A stretch of DNA of 36,240 nucleotides, from positions 1 through 36,240 of the forward strand of contig JANQOH010000149.1 of the NCBI GenBank assembly GCA_028289725.1, read 5' to 3'. The notes beneath the pieces are model-generated. The model was not told where the DNA came from. It worked only from the letters and a program-made list of their open reading frames with translations, and did not search any database. The position numbers and the translations under genes were made by a program. Of the stretch, positions 22,793 through 31,554 are shown piece after piece (the stretch's first letter is position 1; each line of letters begins with the position of its first letter). The DNA comes from Alphaproteobacteria bacterium. Its GTDB lineage: Bacteria; Pseudomonadota; Alphaproteobacteria; UBA7887.

Positions 22793-25700
22793 CTAGGCGG
22801 ATAACGCATCGAGCAGGGCGCGCGCATCGACAAGATCAGCGGTCTGATGCCCTTCCGTGAACCAAGTGTAAACCGGCTCAAGTAGGTCGTAGGCGTCTTT
22901 CGACCTGCCTTGGTCACGCCACAAGCGTGCCATGCTCATTGCGGCGCGCAGCTCCCAACCCTTGGCATTCTGCGCACGCGCGATGGCGATCGCACTGTCG
23001 AACGCGCGTTCCGCCGCAGCGGGGTCGGGACCATCTTGCGCCAGCAGATATTCGCCGCGGAGGCGGTACAATTCGGCTTCATTGAAACGCTCGCCGGTTC
23101 TTTCGAGTTCCGCGATACCGTCCTCGACCTGCTCTTGAGCCTTGAGGATTTTGCCGAGCCCGGCCAATCCTTGGGCTGCGAATGAGCAGAAAGTCGGTCG
23201 ATGCGCGCGCATCCCGGATTCTTGGACGAATTCCGTCCGCGATAGGGCGCTCTCCAAGCCCGCGCGAAAGTCGCCGCGTCCGATCTTGCAGTAACCCAAA
23301 CTGATGTGACCGATGGCGTCGATCATGGGCAAGGACTGTTGCCGAGCGATATCGATCGCTTCTTGGATCAAGCTTTCGGCGGGCTCTTTTTCACGTAAGT
23401 AGATGAACACGCCTGGACTGATCGCGAGCGTAAAACTGAGATTGAACCAGTGACCGACCGACCTCGCATGGTCCACGGCTTCGAGCGCGGCCGCGCGGGC
23501 TTTCTCCGGCCATCCCATCACCCAGAGCAGGCTGGCGCCCCATGCGAGGACCACCGACTTGGGATCGGTATTGATGCGCCAGGCGATCTTGCCGTGTCGT
23601 TCGAAATCGTAATGCGCTTGGCAGTGATTGAGATAGTCGAGCGCTTCGTCGAAGCGTCCTGTCCAGAATGCCACCGCGAGCCCGGAGCGATCCGCCACCA
23701 TGGCAAAATCCGAATCCACATCGTCGCCGGCTTGCGCGGCTAGCCGTTCATGGAACTTGCGCGCCATGTCGAACTCCGTTCGCTCGTTGTGATACGCGAA
23801 CAGAGAGAAGAGGCAGACCAGTAAACGTTCTTTGTCATCGAGCTGCTCGGCAAGCTCAAGAGCCCGCTCGAACTCGGCGCCGACCTCGGGTGAGGCCCAG
23901 CCACGATCGGCCATAAGCGCTGTGCCCAAGGCGACCCGCCCTCGGAGTTCGAACAAGTCTTTGCGATGCGACGGTGCGACCTCCGCGGAGAGCGCGCGCG
24001 CGGTTTCGAGATGGGCGATCGCTTCGGACAAAGCGATCCTCGCAAGCGAATTTTCGCCAGCCGCGATCAAATATTGGATGGCGGAGACCGGGCGTCCGGC
24101 GCGTTCATAGTGATAAGCCAGGAGTTCTGGGTGGGAAGTCCCCGTCTCGGGCGCAAGCTTTCTGAGCGACCGAGCAATGCGCGCGTGATGGCTTTGTCGA
24201 CGGCTTTTGAGCAAGCTTTCATAAGCCGTGTCCTGAACCAGTGCGTGTTTGAACGTGAAATTTCGGTCGCTTTCGGACTCGCCTCGGTGTTCAAAAATGA
24301 GCTCGGCATCAATCAACGCGGCAAGTGATTGATCCAATCCGTCTTCGTCCTGCGGCGATACCGAGGCGAGGATGTCCCGGCTGAATTCGCGTCCGATGCA
24401 CGCGGCGAGTTGCGCTGTTTCTTTCGCCGCCGGCGAGCGGTCGAGCCGGGCCATGAGGCTGTCTTGAAGGGTTTCGGGAATAGGCCCGTGTTGGTCGGGA
24501 TTGTCTTGTGTCGCACTATCCTGACCATCTTGCTCCACTAAGGACGTCGTGACTTCTTCGATGAAGAGGGGGACACCGTCTGTACGGGCCGCAATCTGTG
24601 CTTTGATCGACGCGGGCAAAAGCGTTTCGCCGGCCACGTTTTGCACCATCTCGGCCACTTGCTTACTGCTCAACCGATTGAGCGAAAATTGACTTACATG
24701 GCCGCGGCCGGTCCAAGGCGGGACGAATTCCGGCCGGTACGTGATGACCACGAGGCAGGGGGCCTCGCGCGTTCGCTCAATGAGAATGTCGAGCGCTTCC
24801 AGAGTGGACGGGTCGATCCAGTGGACGTCCTCGATGATCAGCAGCAATGGTCGCTCGCGGGACAGAAGCACGATTTGGTTTGCCAGCGCTTCAATCGTTT
24901 TTTCTTTTTGTCGGGTCGCGGTCATGTCCATCGGCGGATAGCGTTCACCGGCCGGCAGTGACAAAATGGCGGCAAACAATGGCGCAACTTCGCTGACTTC
25001 GGCGCCATTTCGCGCGACGACGGCGTCAAGTTTGTCGAGTTTTTGCTCGATCGTATCCGTCCGCATGAAACCCGCGGCATGCTCCAATTGGCGTACTATT
25101 GGATACAGCGAAGAGTTCACGTGGTACGGCGAGCATTGGTAGCGCAAACAGAAATGTTCCGACTCAGCAACGCGCAACCTAAGCGTTTCCACGAGACGCG
25201 ACTTGCCGATACCGGGTTCCCCGGAGATCAGTACGGTCTGACCTTCGCCTTGCGCGGCCTGTTGCCATCGTTGCCAAAGTAACTCGCTTTCGGCGCGTCG
25301 TCCGACAAGCGGCGTGAGTCTTTCCGCTCGGGTCGCCTCGAATCGCGCTTCGGCGTGGCTCAGTCCAACAACCAGCCAGCCGGCGGGCGCGCCGGGTACG
25401 TCCGGTAGGTCCAAATATTCGAACGCATTCGCGGCAAGGCGTCGCGTCGATGGGGCGATCACGATCTGATTGGGCTCTGCACGAGACTGCAGCTGCGTTG
25501 CAAGGTTCGGTGTTTCACCGACGGCAAGTTTGGCGGCCGCCAGGTCATCGGACCGGTCGTAGCCGACCACGACCGGTCCGGTGGCGACACCCACGCGAAC
25601 CGACAGCGCGGCGGGCGCTTCCAAACTGGATATCGTGCTCGTCAGCTCGAGCGCGGCGTGAAGGGCCCGCTCGGCATCGTCTTCGTGTGCGCGCGGCCAA

Positions 25701-26155
25701 CCGAAATAAACCATGATGCCGTCGCCCAGATATTGGGCGATGTGCCCGTCATATCGGTCCACGATTTCACCACAGGCGCTTTGGTAGCTTTGGATGATCG
25801 TCCGCAGATCTTCCGGGTCCAGCCGCTCAGCGAGGGCGGTCGACCCAGCAAGGTCGCAGAACATGGCGGTGATTTGACGGCGCTCGGCGCTCGATGGCTC
25901 GGCTGGCTCGGTGCGCAATTCGTTGACCGCATTCGACCCGGGCGCAGTGTCTTCGGGCACCGGCGTCGGTGTTTCACCAATCGTCGCGATGGCCTTGCGC
26001 AATCGGACGCGGTGGCCGGTGCTGGCGATGCCAAGAAAGCGAAGGTCGTCATCTGTGAGTTCGGACAGCAGGTCGAATTCGACCTCATTGGCCTCGAACG
26101 CATCCGCGTAGTGCGCGAGCCCAAGAGATTCCAGCCATGCACGAACCTCGGTCAT
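22793..26155 (-). CDS. SAM domain / class III nucleotide cyclase / AAA ATPase / TPR signalling protein
   Basis: A 1120-residue multidomain protein with no signal peptide. ATG 26155 was chosen because the SAM domain starts there; the upstream extension is unlike protein. Order: SAM domain (1-60; WLESLGLAHYADAFEANEV), class III cyclase homology domain (90-240), AAA/STAND-type ATPase (280-600; Walker A GEPGIGKSR near 312-320, Walker B LLLIIEDVHWID with Asp443), then helical TPR-like repeats to the end. In the cyclase part both metal aspartates are kept (Asp101 in CDLAGST and Asp145 in YLGDG). The transition-state Asn217 is present, but the usual Arg of NLAAR is Gln221 (NLATQ), so activity may be weak or lost. 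The family is widespread in Rhizobiales and Actinobacteria, and its input signal is unknown. It diverges from the SDR gene. Confidence 0.88.
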   Translation of the reverse strand: MTEVRAWLESLGLAHYADAFEANEVEFDLLSELTDDDLRFLGIASTGHRVRLRKAIATIGETPTPVPEDTAPGSNAVNELRTEPAEPSSAERRQITAMFCDLAGSTALAERLDPEDLRTIIQSYQSACGEIVDRYDGHIAQYLGDGIMVYFGWPRAHEDDAERALHAALELTSTISSLEAPAALSVRVGVATGPVVVGYDRSDDLAAAKLAVGETPNLATQLQSRAEPNQIVIAPSTRRLAANAFEYLDLPDVPGAPAGWLVVGLSHAEARFEATRAERLTPLVGRRAESELLWQRWQQAAQGEGQTVLISGEPGIGKSRLVETLRLRVAESEHFCLRYQCSPYHVNSSLYPIVRQLEHAAGFMRTDTIEQKLDKLDAVVARNGAEVSEVAPLFAAILSLPAGERYPPMDMTATRQKEKTIEALANQIVLLSRERPLLLIIEDVHWIDPSTLEALDILIERTREAPCLVVITYRPEFVPPWTGRGHVSQFSLNRLSSKQVAEMVQNVAGETLLPASIKAQIAARTDGVPLFIEEVTTSLVEQDGQDSATQDNPDQHGPIPETLQDSLMARLDRSPAAKETAQLAACIGREFSRDILASVSPQDEDGLDQSLAALIDAELIFEHRGESESDRNFTFKHALVQDTAYESLLKSRRQSHHARIARSLRKLAPETGTSHPELLAYHYERAGRPVSAIQYLIAAGENSLARIALSEAIAHLETARALSAEVAPSHRKDLFELRGRVALGTALMADRGWASPEVGAEFERALELAEQLDDKERLLVCLFSLFAYHNERTEFDMARKFHERLAAQAGDDVDSDFAMVADRSGLAVAFWTGRFDEALDYLNHCQAHYDFERHGKIAWRINTDPKSVVLAWGASLLWVMGWPEKARAAALEAVDHARSVGHWFNLSFTLAISPGVFIYLREKEPAESLIQEAIDIARQQSLPMIDAIGHISLGYCKIGRGDFRAGLESALSRTEFVQESGMRAHRPTFCSFAAQGLAGLGKILKAQEQVEDGIAELERTGERFNEAELYRLRGEYLLAQDGPDPAAAERAFDSAIAIARAQNAKGWELRAAMSMARLWRDQGRSKDAYDLLEPVYTWFTEGHQTADLVDARALLDALSA

Positions 26156-26342
26156 TTTACCGATGTTTTTCCCAAGCCAATTTCTCGCGCGGCCACCACG
26201 GTGTCCCCTCCGCGCCGGCGCAGTATACGACCTTTCGCCATCGCGGGCGTGTCGTGAGATCACACGGCCGCCATGCTTGGCCCGCGCACCGCGGAAACGC
26301 TATGGTGCAGCCAGCAACGGCGGAACCAATGCGGAGGGCGTC

Positions 26343-27104
26343 TTGGATCTCAAATTGGCCGGAAAGAAAGCGGTGATTACGGGTGGTAGCCGGGGAATTG
26401 GGCGGGCGATCGCCGAACTTTTCGCCGACGAAGGGTGCGACGTTGGTATTTGTGCGCGGAGCGAAGGCGCCATATTGGCTACGGTCGATGCCCTTAAGGC
26501 AAAGGGCGTGAACGCGTTTGGCGGGCCGGCCGACGTGCAGGACGGCGCGATGCTGACTGAGTGGATGAGCGCTGCCGCCAAGTCGCTTGGCGGTATCGAT
26601 ATATTGATCGCCAATGCGAGTGGCTTCGGACTCACCCTCGACGATGAAGGCTGGCGTCAGGCCTTCGACATCGACATTTTGGGGAGCTTTCACGCGATCG
26701 ACGCGGCGCTGCCATATCTTGAGCAATCGGACGCGGCGTCTATCGTTTCTATTTCTTCCGTCGCCGCGATCGAGTCATTCGGCGGGGTCCGGCCGTACAA
26801 TTCGATAAAGGCTGCGTTGATCACATACATGTCGAACTTGGCGAACGACCTGGCGCCCAAGGGAATCCGCGCAAACACCGTGTCGCCGGGAACGATTTAT
26901 TTTGAAGGCGGCGTCTGGCACCAGCGCGAATTGGAGCAGCCGGACATCTATAAGGCCGCCTTGGCCAAAAATCCCCTGGGACGCATGGGCACCGCGGAGG
27001 AAGTCGCGCAAGCCACGGTCTTCTTGGCAAGCCCGGCCGCTGGCTTCATTTCAGGGACAAATCTGATTGTCGACGGCGCCTTAACCCAACGAGTGCAATT
27101 CTAA
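26343..27104 (+). CDS. Short-chain dehydrogenase/reductase (SDR) family oxidoreductase
   Basis: A 253-residue classical SDR. It begins at TTG 26343 with GGAGGG 4 bases upstream; no ATG in frame fits. Motifs are the NAD(P)-binding TGGSRGIG at 13-20, IANASG at 89-94 (Ser where NAG is usual), SIVSISS with the catalytic Ser at about 138, and PYNSIK with Tyr152 and Lys156, then the ending FISGTNLIVDGA. FabG-like enzymes reduce 3-oxoacyl thioesters, but the substrate here is unknown. The kynU gene starts 36 bases downstream, so the gene is probably the first of a tryptophan-degradation operon. Its place is one in which a formamidase might be expected, but SDRs do not do that reaction. Confidence 0.88.
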   Translation: MDLKLAGKKAVITGGSRGIGRAIAELFADEGCDVGICARSEGAILATVDALKAKGVNAFGGPADVQDGAMLTEWMSAAAKSLGGIDILIANASGFGLTLDDEGWRQAFDIDILGSFHAIDAALPYLEQSDAASIVSISSVAAIESFGGVRPYNSIKAALITYMSNLANDLAPKGIRANTVSPGTIYFEGGVWHQRELEQPDIYKAALAKNPLGRMGTAEEVAQATVFLASPAAGFISGTNLIVDGALTQRVQF

Positions 27105-27140
27105 CCAGTACCCATTGCCGCAGATGAGGAGCGGCCGGCC

Positions 27141-28376
27141 ATGGTGACGCGCAAAGAGTGCGAAGCACGCGATCGTGACGACGAGCTCAAAGGGTTTCGC
27201 GATCAGTTCCTGCTGCCCGATGAAGTGATCTATCTGGACGGCAATTCGCTTGGCCCGTTGCCGAAGGTGGCAGCCAAACGCATTCAGCACGTTCTCGCTC
27301 AGGAATGGGGCGAAGACCTGATCAGAAGTTGGAACGCCCATGGATGGATCGACCTGCCGCAGAAAGTCGGAAACAAAATTGCCCGCTTGATTGGCGCCGG
27401 GACCGACAATGTGGTCTGTGCCGACAGTACGTCGGTCAATCTGTTCAAATTGCTTGCGGCCGCTTTACGCATTCGCCCTGATCGAAAAGTTGTCCTTTCG
27501 GACACCGCGAATTTTCCAACCGATTTGTACATCGCCCAAGGCCTGATCGAATTACTCGGTGGTTCCCGCGAGTTACGCCTCGTAGAGACGGCGTCGGTTG
27601 AATCCGAGATCAATTCAGACGTTGCGGTGGTGATGCTGACGCAAGTCGACTATCGGACAGGCGGCCTGCACGACATAGCGCGCGTCACCCAATTGGCGCA
27701 TGAGGCCGGTGCATTGATGCTTTGGGATCTGAGTCACAGTGCCGGAGCACTTCCGGTGGATTTGCTCGGTCATGGTGTCGATTTGGCGGTGGGGTGTGGC
27801 TACAAGTATCTCAATGGCGGGCCGGGCGCGCCCGCATATCTGTACGTCGCACCGCACCTTCAGGACGACATACGGCCGCCCTTGTCAGGATGGATGGGCC
27901 ACGATCGGCCCTTCGATTTCGACCAAGAGTATCGGCCGGCCTCCGGTATTGCCCGCAATCTGTGCGGGACGCCGGCCATCCTTTCCTTGTCGGCGCTGGA
28001 TGCCGCGCTCGACGTGATTGGTGCGGCTGACATGAACGCCATCCGAAAAAAGTCGCAGGACATAACGGGTTTGTTCATGGATTTGATCAACGAGCGTTGT
28101 GGCGTTTTCGGGTTCGATTTGTTGACGCCGAACGTACCGGAAAAGCGCGGCAGCCAAGTGTCTATGACCCACGCTAACAGCTATCCGATCATGGCCGCGT
28201 TGATCGAGAATGGCGTGATCGGCGACTTTCGTTCGCCGAATGTGATGCGTTTCGGATTCGCGCCGCTGTTTCTCCGATTTGTCGACGTCTGGGACGCCGT
28301 GGATCGGCTGCATGGGATCATGAGCGAACGTGCATGGGACAGAGACGAGTTCAAGGTCAAAGCAGCCGTGACTTAA
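27141..28376 (+). CDS. kynU: Kynureninase
   Basis: A 411-residue PLP enzyme of aminotransferase fold type I that cleaves kynurenine (or 3-hydroxykynurenine) to anthranilate and alanine. ATG 27141 follows GAGGAGC. Motifs are IYLDGNSLGPLPKVA near 30-44, the long region with TDLYIAQGLI, LWDLSHSAGALPVDL near 194-208 and VGCGYKYLNGGPGAPA with the PLP lysine at 222, then FDFDQEYRPASGIARN, as expected for kynureninase. The length (about 400-420) is normal. It is followed after 28 bases by kynA, so the two steps are expressed together. Confidence 0.96.
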   Translation: MVTRKECEARDRDDELKGFRDQFLLPDEVIYLDGNSLGPLPKVAAKRIQHVLAQEWGEDLIRSWNAHGWIDLPQKVGNKIARLIGAGTDNVVCADSTSVNLFKLLAAALRIRPDRKVVLSDTANFPTDLYIAQGLIELLGGSRELRLVETASVESEINSDVAVVMLTQVDYRTGGLHDIARVTQLAHEAGALMLWDLSHSAGALPVDLLGHGVDLAVGCGYKYLNGGPGAPAYLYVAPHLQDDIRPPLSGWMGHDRPFDFDQEYRPASGIARNLCGTPAILSLSALDAALDVIGAADMNAIRKKSQDITGLFMDLINERCGVFGFDLLTPNVPEKRGSQVSMTHANSYPIMAALIENGVIGDFRSPNVMRFGFAPLFLRFVDVWDAVDRLHGIMSERAWDRDEFKVKAAVT

Positions 28377-28404
28377 GGACCATTCGCAACGTGGAGGGCG
28401 TCTA

Positions 28405-29253
28405 ATGTCTGAGGCGGACACGCGATCCGGCGGCGCATTGCCGGAAGGCGCACACACTGATTTTGCCGGACGGGTCAGTTACGCGGGCTATCTCGATCTC
28501 GAACAAATCCTCGGTGCGCAGCGACCATTGTCAGACGAACATGATGAGCTTTTATTCATCATCATCCATCAGGCGAGCGAGCTTTGGATGAAGCTCGTGC
28601 TTCACGAATTGAAGGCCGCGCGCGACTGCATTCGTGCCGATGATCTCCGACCCGCTTTTAAGATGCTGGCGCGCGTCTCGGCGATCCAAACACAATTGAT
28701 CCAGTCATGGAGCGTCTTGTCGACCATGACGCCGGCCGACTATCTGAAATTTCGCGACGTGCTCGGCCATGCGTCCGGCTTCCAATCGCATCAATATCGC
28801 GAGATCGAATTCTTTCTCGGTAACAAGAACGCGGCGATGCTCAGGCCGCACGCGCATCAAAGCGATACGCACGACGCGCTGCGCGCCGTGCTCGACGCGC
28901 CAAGCCTCTATGACGAGGTGATCCTCATGCTCGCGCGTCAGGGCTTTCTGATCGACGACACTGTGACCAAACGTGACTGGGCGCGGCCCTACGCGGCGGA
29001 CGATAGTGTGCTCAAGGCCTGGGCGGCGGTGTACCGCGACACCCAGACGCACTGGGGGCTCTATGAGCTTGCCGAGAAACTGGTCGATCTGGAGGACTCC
29101 TTTCAGCAATGGCGCTTCCGTCACTTAAAGACCGTGATGCGGATTATTGGGTTCAAACGCGGGACCGGCGGCACCGCCGGTGTCTCCTATCTCGAAAAAG
29201 CGCTCGAATATCGCTTCTTCCCCGAGCTTTGGGATTTGCGAACCGAGCTCTAG
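28405..29253 (+). CDS. kynA: Tryptophan 2,3-dioxygenase
   Basis: A 282-residue heme enzyme that opens the indole ring of L-tryptophan to N-formylkynurenine, the first step of the kynurenine pathway. ATG 28405 follows GGAGGG. Motifs are FIIIHQASELWMKL with His55, the same number as in the Xanthomonas enzyme, FQSHQYREIEFFLGNK near 127-141 with the substrate-binding Arg, the heme-ligand His in FRHLKTVMR near 240, and GTGGTAGVSYL. The acidic ending is normal. No formamidase gene, the next step, is nearby. A DUF3179 gene follows. Confidence 0.97.
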   Translation: MSEADTRSGGALPEGAHTDFAGRVSYAGYLDLEQILGAQRPLSDEHDELLFIIIHQASELWMKLVLHELKAARDCIRADDLRPAFKMLARVSAIQTQLIQSWSVLSTMTPADYLKFRDVLGHASGFQSHQYREIEFFLGNKNAAMLRPHAHQSDTHDALRAVLDAPSLYDEVILMLARQGFLIDDTVTKRDWARPYAADDSVLKAWAAVYRDTQTHWGLYELAEKLVDLEDSFQQWRFRHLKTVMRIIGFKRGTGGTAGVSYLEKALEYRFFPELWDLRTEL

Positions 29254-29306
29254 GGGCCGTCAGGCCAGGGACGGAGGAAAGAACCCTAACGCGTTTCGGT
29301 GTTCTC

Positions 29307-30650
29307 GTGGCGAGCGCCGTATTGCTCTTTTTTGCGTCCGCGCAGACGTCGGAAGCGCGCGACCTCTCCGGCAGGGAGATGGATCAACTGGTCCGTCAGG
29401 TTTTGTCCGGTGACGCCATTTTGCGTGTTGAAGCCGTGGAGCGACTGAGCGCGCAGGCGGGCCCGGAAGCGGCGGCAGGGCTCATCCAGGCGCTTCGATT
29501 CAGTTTTGAGAACGGCGCAGACATCGTTGGGGCGCTGCGCGCCGTGACCGGGGCTGACGCCGGTTCGCGGTGGCACGATTGGATGCTTTGGCAGCAAGCC
29601 CATCCCGAAATCGAGCCGTTCGACGGGTTCGACAGATTCAAAGCCGACGTGATGGCGCAGCTCGATCCGAATTTTCGCCTGTTCCTCCAAGCCGGGATCG
29701 CGCACGAAATTCGGCTGGAGGAGATCGTTTGGGGCGGCGTGATCAAGGACGGCATTCCGGCGCTGGTCAATCCGACCCACCTTCAGCCAAGCGAAGCGGA
29801 TTACTTGGTTCCCGATGAACCTGTGTTCGGGGTCGAGATCAACGGCGATGCGCGTGCTTATCCGTTGCGCGTCTTGGATTGGCACGAGATGTTCAACGAC
29901 GTGATCGGCGGTGTGCCGCTGGCGCTCGCCTATTGCACCTTGTGCGGGTCCGGCATCCTGTACGAGACCACCGTGTCGGGACAGCCGGCGCCGTTCGTCT
30001 TCGGATCATCCGGATTTCTGTACCGGTCGAACAAGCTCATGTACGACCGTCAGACGCATTCGCTTTGGAACCAATTCACCGGTCGTCCGGTGGTCGGGCC
30101 GCTAACCGGATCCGGAATTGAGTTGGCCGTGCGCCCGGTCGCCATCACCAGTTGGCGAGACTGGTTGGCGCGCCATCCCGATACCACGGTGCTGTCGCTG
30201 GACACCGGTCACGATCGTGACTACACGCCGGGCCGGCCGTATGGGACCTATTTCGCGAGCCCCGACCTGATGTTTCCGGCGCTCGTGCCCGATAAGAACT
30301 TGGCGCCAAAAGACTTCGTGTTTGTTCTTCGCGCGGGCGAAAACGAAATGGCTTGGCCACTCACGCGTTTTGAAGGCGGTCGAGTCATCAATGATGCGGT
30401 CGGGGACATCGATGTTGTCTTGATTGGTGACGCGGCCACAAGAACAGTGCGCGCCTATGAGGCCGGCGGGCGCGATTTTGTTGCGGGCTATGAAGACCTG
30501 GCGTTGCTCGCAGACGGCGAGGCGTGGCGCATCGAAGAAGAGTCTCTTATCGGTCCGGACGATGCGCGGCTCGCCCGACTGCCGGGTCACATCGCTTTTT
30601 GGTTCGCGTGGAGCGGATTTTCTGACGGAGCCTTATTGGCGACCGAGTAA
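29307..30650 (+). CDS. DUF3179 domain-containing secreted protein
   Basis: About 447 residues counted from GTG 29307. That start lies in the middle of a signal peptide. A good GGAGG site (29273-29277) points instead to an ACG at 29289, which would give MRFGVLVASAVLLFF and a complete signal peptide; the true start is open. Residues after the signal form a small helical part, then a DUF3179 domain (about 150-420) with VFGVEINGDARAYPLRVLDW, HEMFNDVIGG and the AYCTLCGSG motif with its CxxC, followed by FLYRSNKLMYDRQTHSLWNQF and a PYGTYF stretch. Function is unknown; homologues in bacteria and archaea are secreted and the CxxC may bind metal or redox partners. It follows kynA by 53 bases, so it may be co-transcribed, but a link to tryptophan breakdown is not shown. 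Confidence 0.85.
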   Translation: MASAVLLFFASAQTSEARDLSGREMDQLVRQVLSGDAILRVEAVERLSAQAGPEAAAGLIQALRFSFENGADIVGALRAVTGADAGSRWHDWMLWQQAHPEIEPFDGFDRFKADVMAQLDPNFRLFLQAGIAHEIRLEEIVWGGVIKDGIPALVNPTHLQPSEADYLVPDEPVFGVEINGDARAYPLRVLDWHEMFNDVIGGVPLALAYCTLCGSGILYETTVSGQPAPFVFGSSGFLYRSNKLMYDRQTHSLWNQFTGRPVVGPLTGSGIELAVRPVAITSWRDWLARHPDTTVLSLDTGHDRDYTPGRPYGTYFASPDLMFPALVPDKNLAPKDFVFVLRAGENEMAWPLTRFEGGRVINDAVGDIDVVLIGDAATRTVRAYEAGGRDFVAGYEDLALLADGEAWRIEEESLIGPDDARLARLPGHIAFWFAWSGFSDGALLATE

Positions 30651-30662
30651 CGTCCTCGCGTT

Positions 30663-31259
30663 TTAGGGCCAAACTTCGACGTAGTTCACGACTTTTTTCA
30701 CGCCCTTTGTCGCTTGCGTGGCGGCCAGGGCGATATCGAGTTCGTTTTGCGAGCGCGCACGGCCGAGCAAATAGACGGTCGCAAAGGGATCCACGCCCTC
30801 CCGGAAATTCACGTCCGCTACGCCCTTCCGGTCAAAAAGGCGCACGCCGATCTTGGCATCGAGCGCCAGCGTGTCTGTCCAAGAGAGGAGCGCATCGCCC
30901 TGTGCTTCTTGTTCGGCTTCGCTCATTTGGACCACATGCCAATACAGATTCTTCACGCCGGAGATTTGTTCGATGCCGCGCTTCAATGCGGCGTAGTCAT
31001 CAGGACTATCGATGATCCCGGTGACCAAGAGACGCTGCTCGTAGATCTCGGTGGCGGCACTAATCAGTTTGAGGTCTGCCATGACCGCGTTAGCGGCGAC
31101 GACGATGCGATTGTCCTCGGCAATATCGGCGGCGCTGCGGGCTTCGATGGCGCGATCAACCAGCGTTTTGGGGCTGATCAACGCTTCAGCGCACCCGCTG
31201 AGACCGGCACAGGTTACGGCGAGTACAATCAGTCGAATTAAGGTGCTGCGATGAGGCAT
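30663..31259 (-). CDS. Lipoprotein with two BON domains (OsmY/DolP-like)
   Basis: A 198-residue lipoprotein. ATG 31259 was chosen because it gives a short signal peptide ending in LSGC and has AAGGAAAG about 9 bases upstream; the frame is open 12 codons further. Two BON domains follow: the first about residues 45-115 (YEQRLLVTGIIDSPDDYAAL, then ISGVKNLYWHV) and the second about 125-195 (VYLLGRARSQNELDIALAAT, then VKKVVNYVEV). DolP (YraP) of E. coli has the same design and supports outer-membrane integrity and the BAM complex. The gene converges on the DUF3179 gene with 12 bases between. Confidence 0.88.
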   Translation of the reverse strand: MPHRSTLIRLIVLAVTCAGLSGCAEALISPKTLVDRAIEARSAADIAEDNRIVVAANAVMADLKLISAATEIYEQRLLVTGIIDSPDDYAALKRGIEQISGVKNLYWHVVQMSEAEQEAQGDALLSWTDTLALDAKIGVRLFDRKGVADVNFREGVDPFATVYLLGRARSQNELDIALAATQATKGVKKVVNYVEVWP

Positions 31260-31554
31260 CGGGGGCGCTTTCCTTCGACAAAAACAATGAGCCAAGTCCG
31301 TTCAGCCGTGACTTGGCGCAGGCGGGATGGCGGAAACCAACGAATAAGATAATCGCGATCGACGCGTCGCCCATTTGATTCTGTAACCGGGCGTTCGAGC
31401 AAAAATCCAGTCAGGGGGCGATGCGGTCCCGGAACGGATCGGGCAACAACCATGCGCGCAGGGCTTGCCTTGGCCCTCGCGATTGCTGGTACCATGGCCT
31501 AGGCGCTGATCAACGGCGGTGTGTTCTGGGAGAGAAACCGACAGGGGGAAAATT
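31260..31554. other. Divergent region between BON lipoprotein and E1 genes
   Basis: 295 bases without a sure gene. It holds an 8-bp inverted repeat (GCCAAGTC 31291-31298 / GACTTGGC 31310-31317) with an 11-base loop, 30 bases upstream of the lipoprotein start. A tiny frame at 31452-31502 would code a 16-residue hydrophobic peptide, with no clear ribosome site. No strong promoter box was found. Confidence 0.4.
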
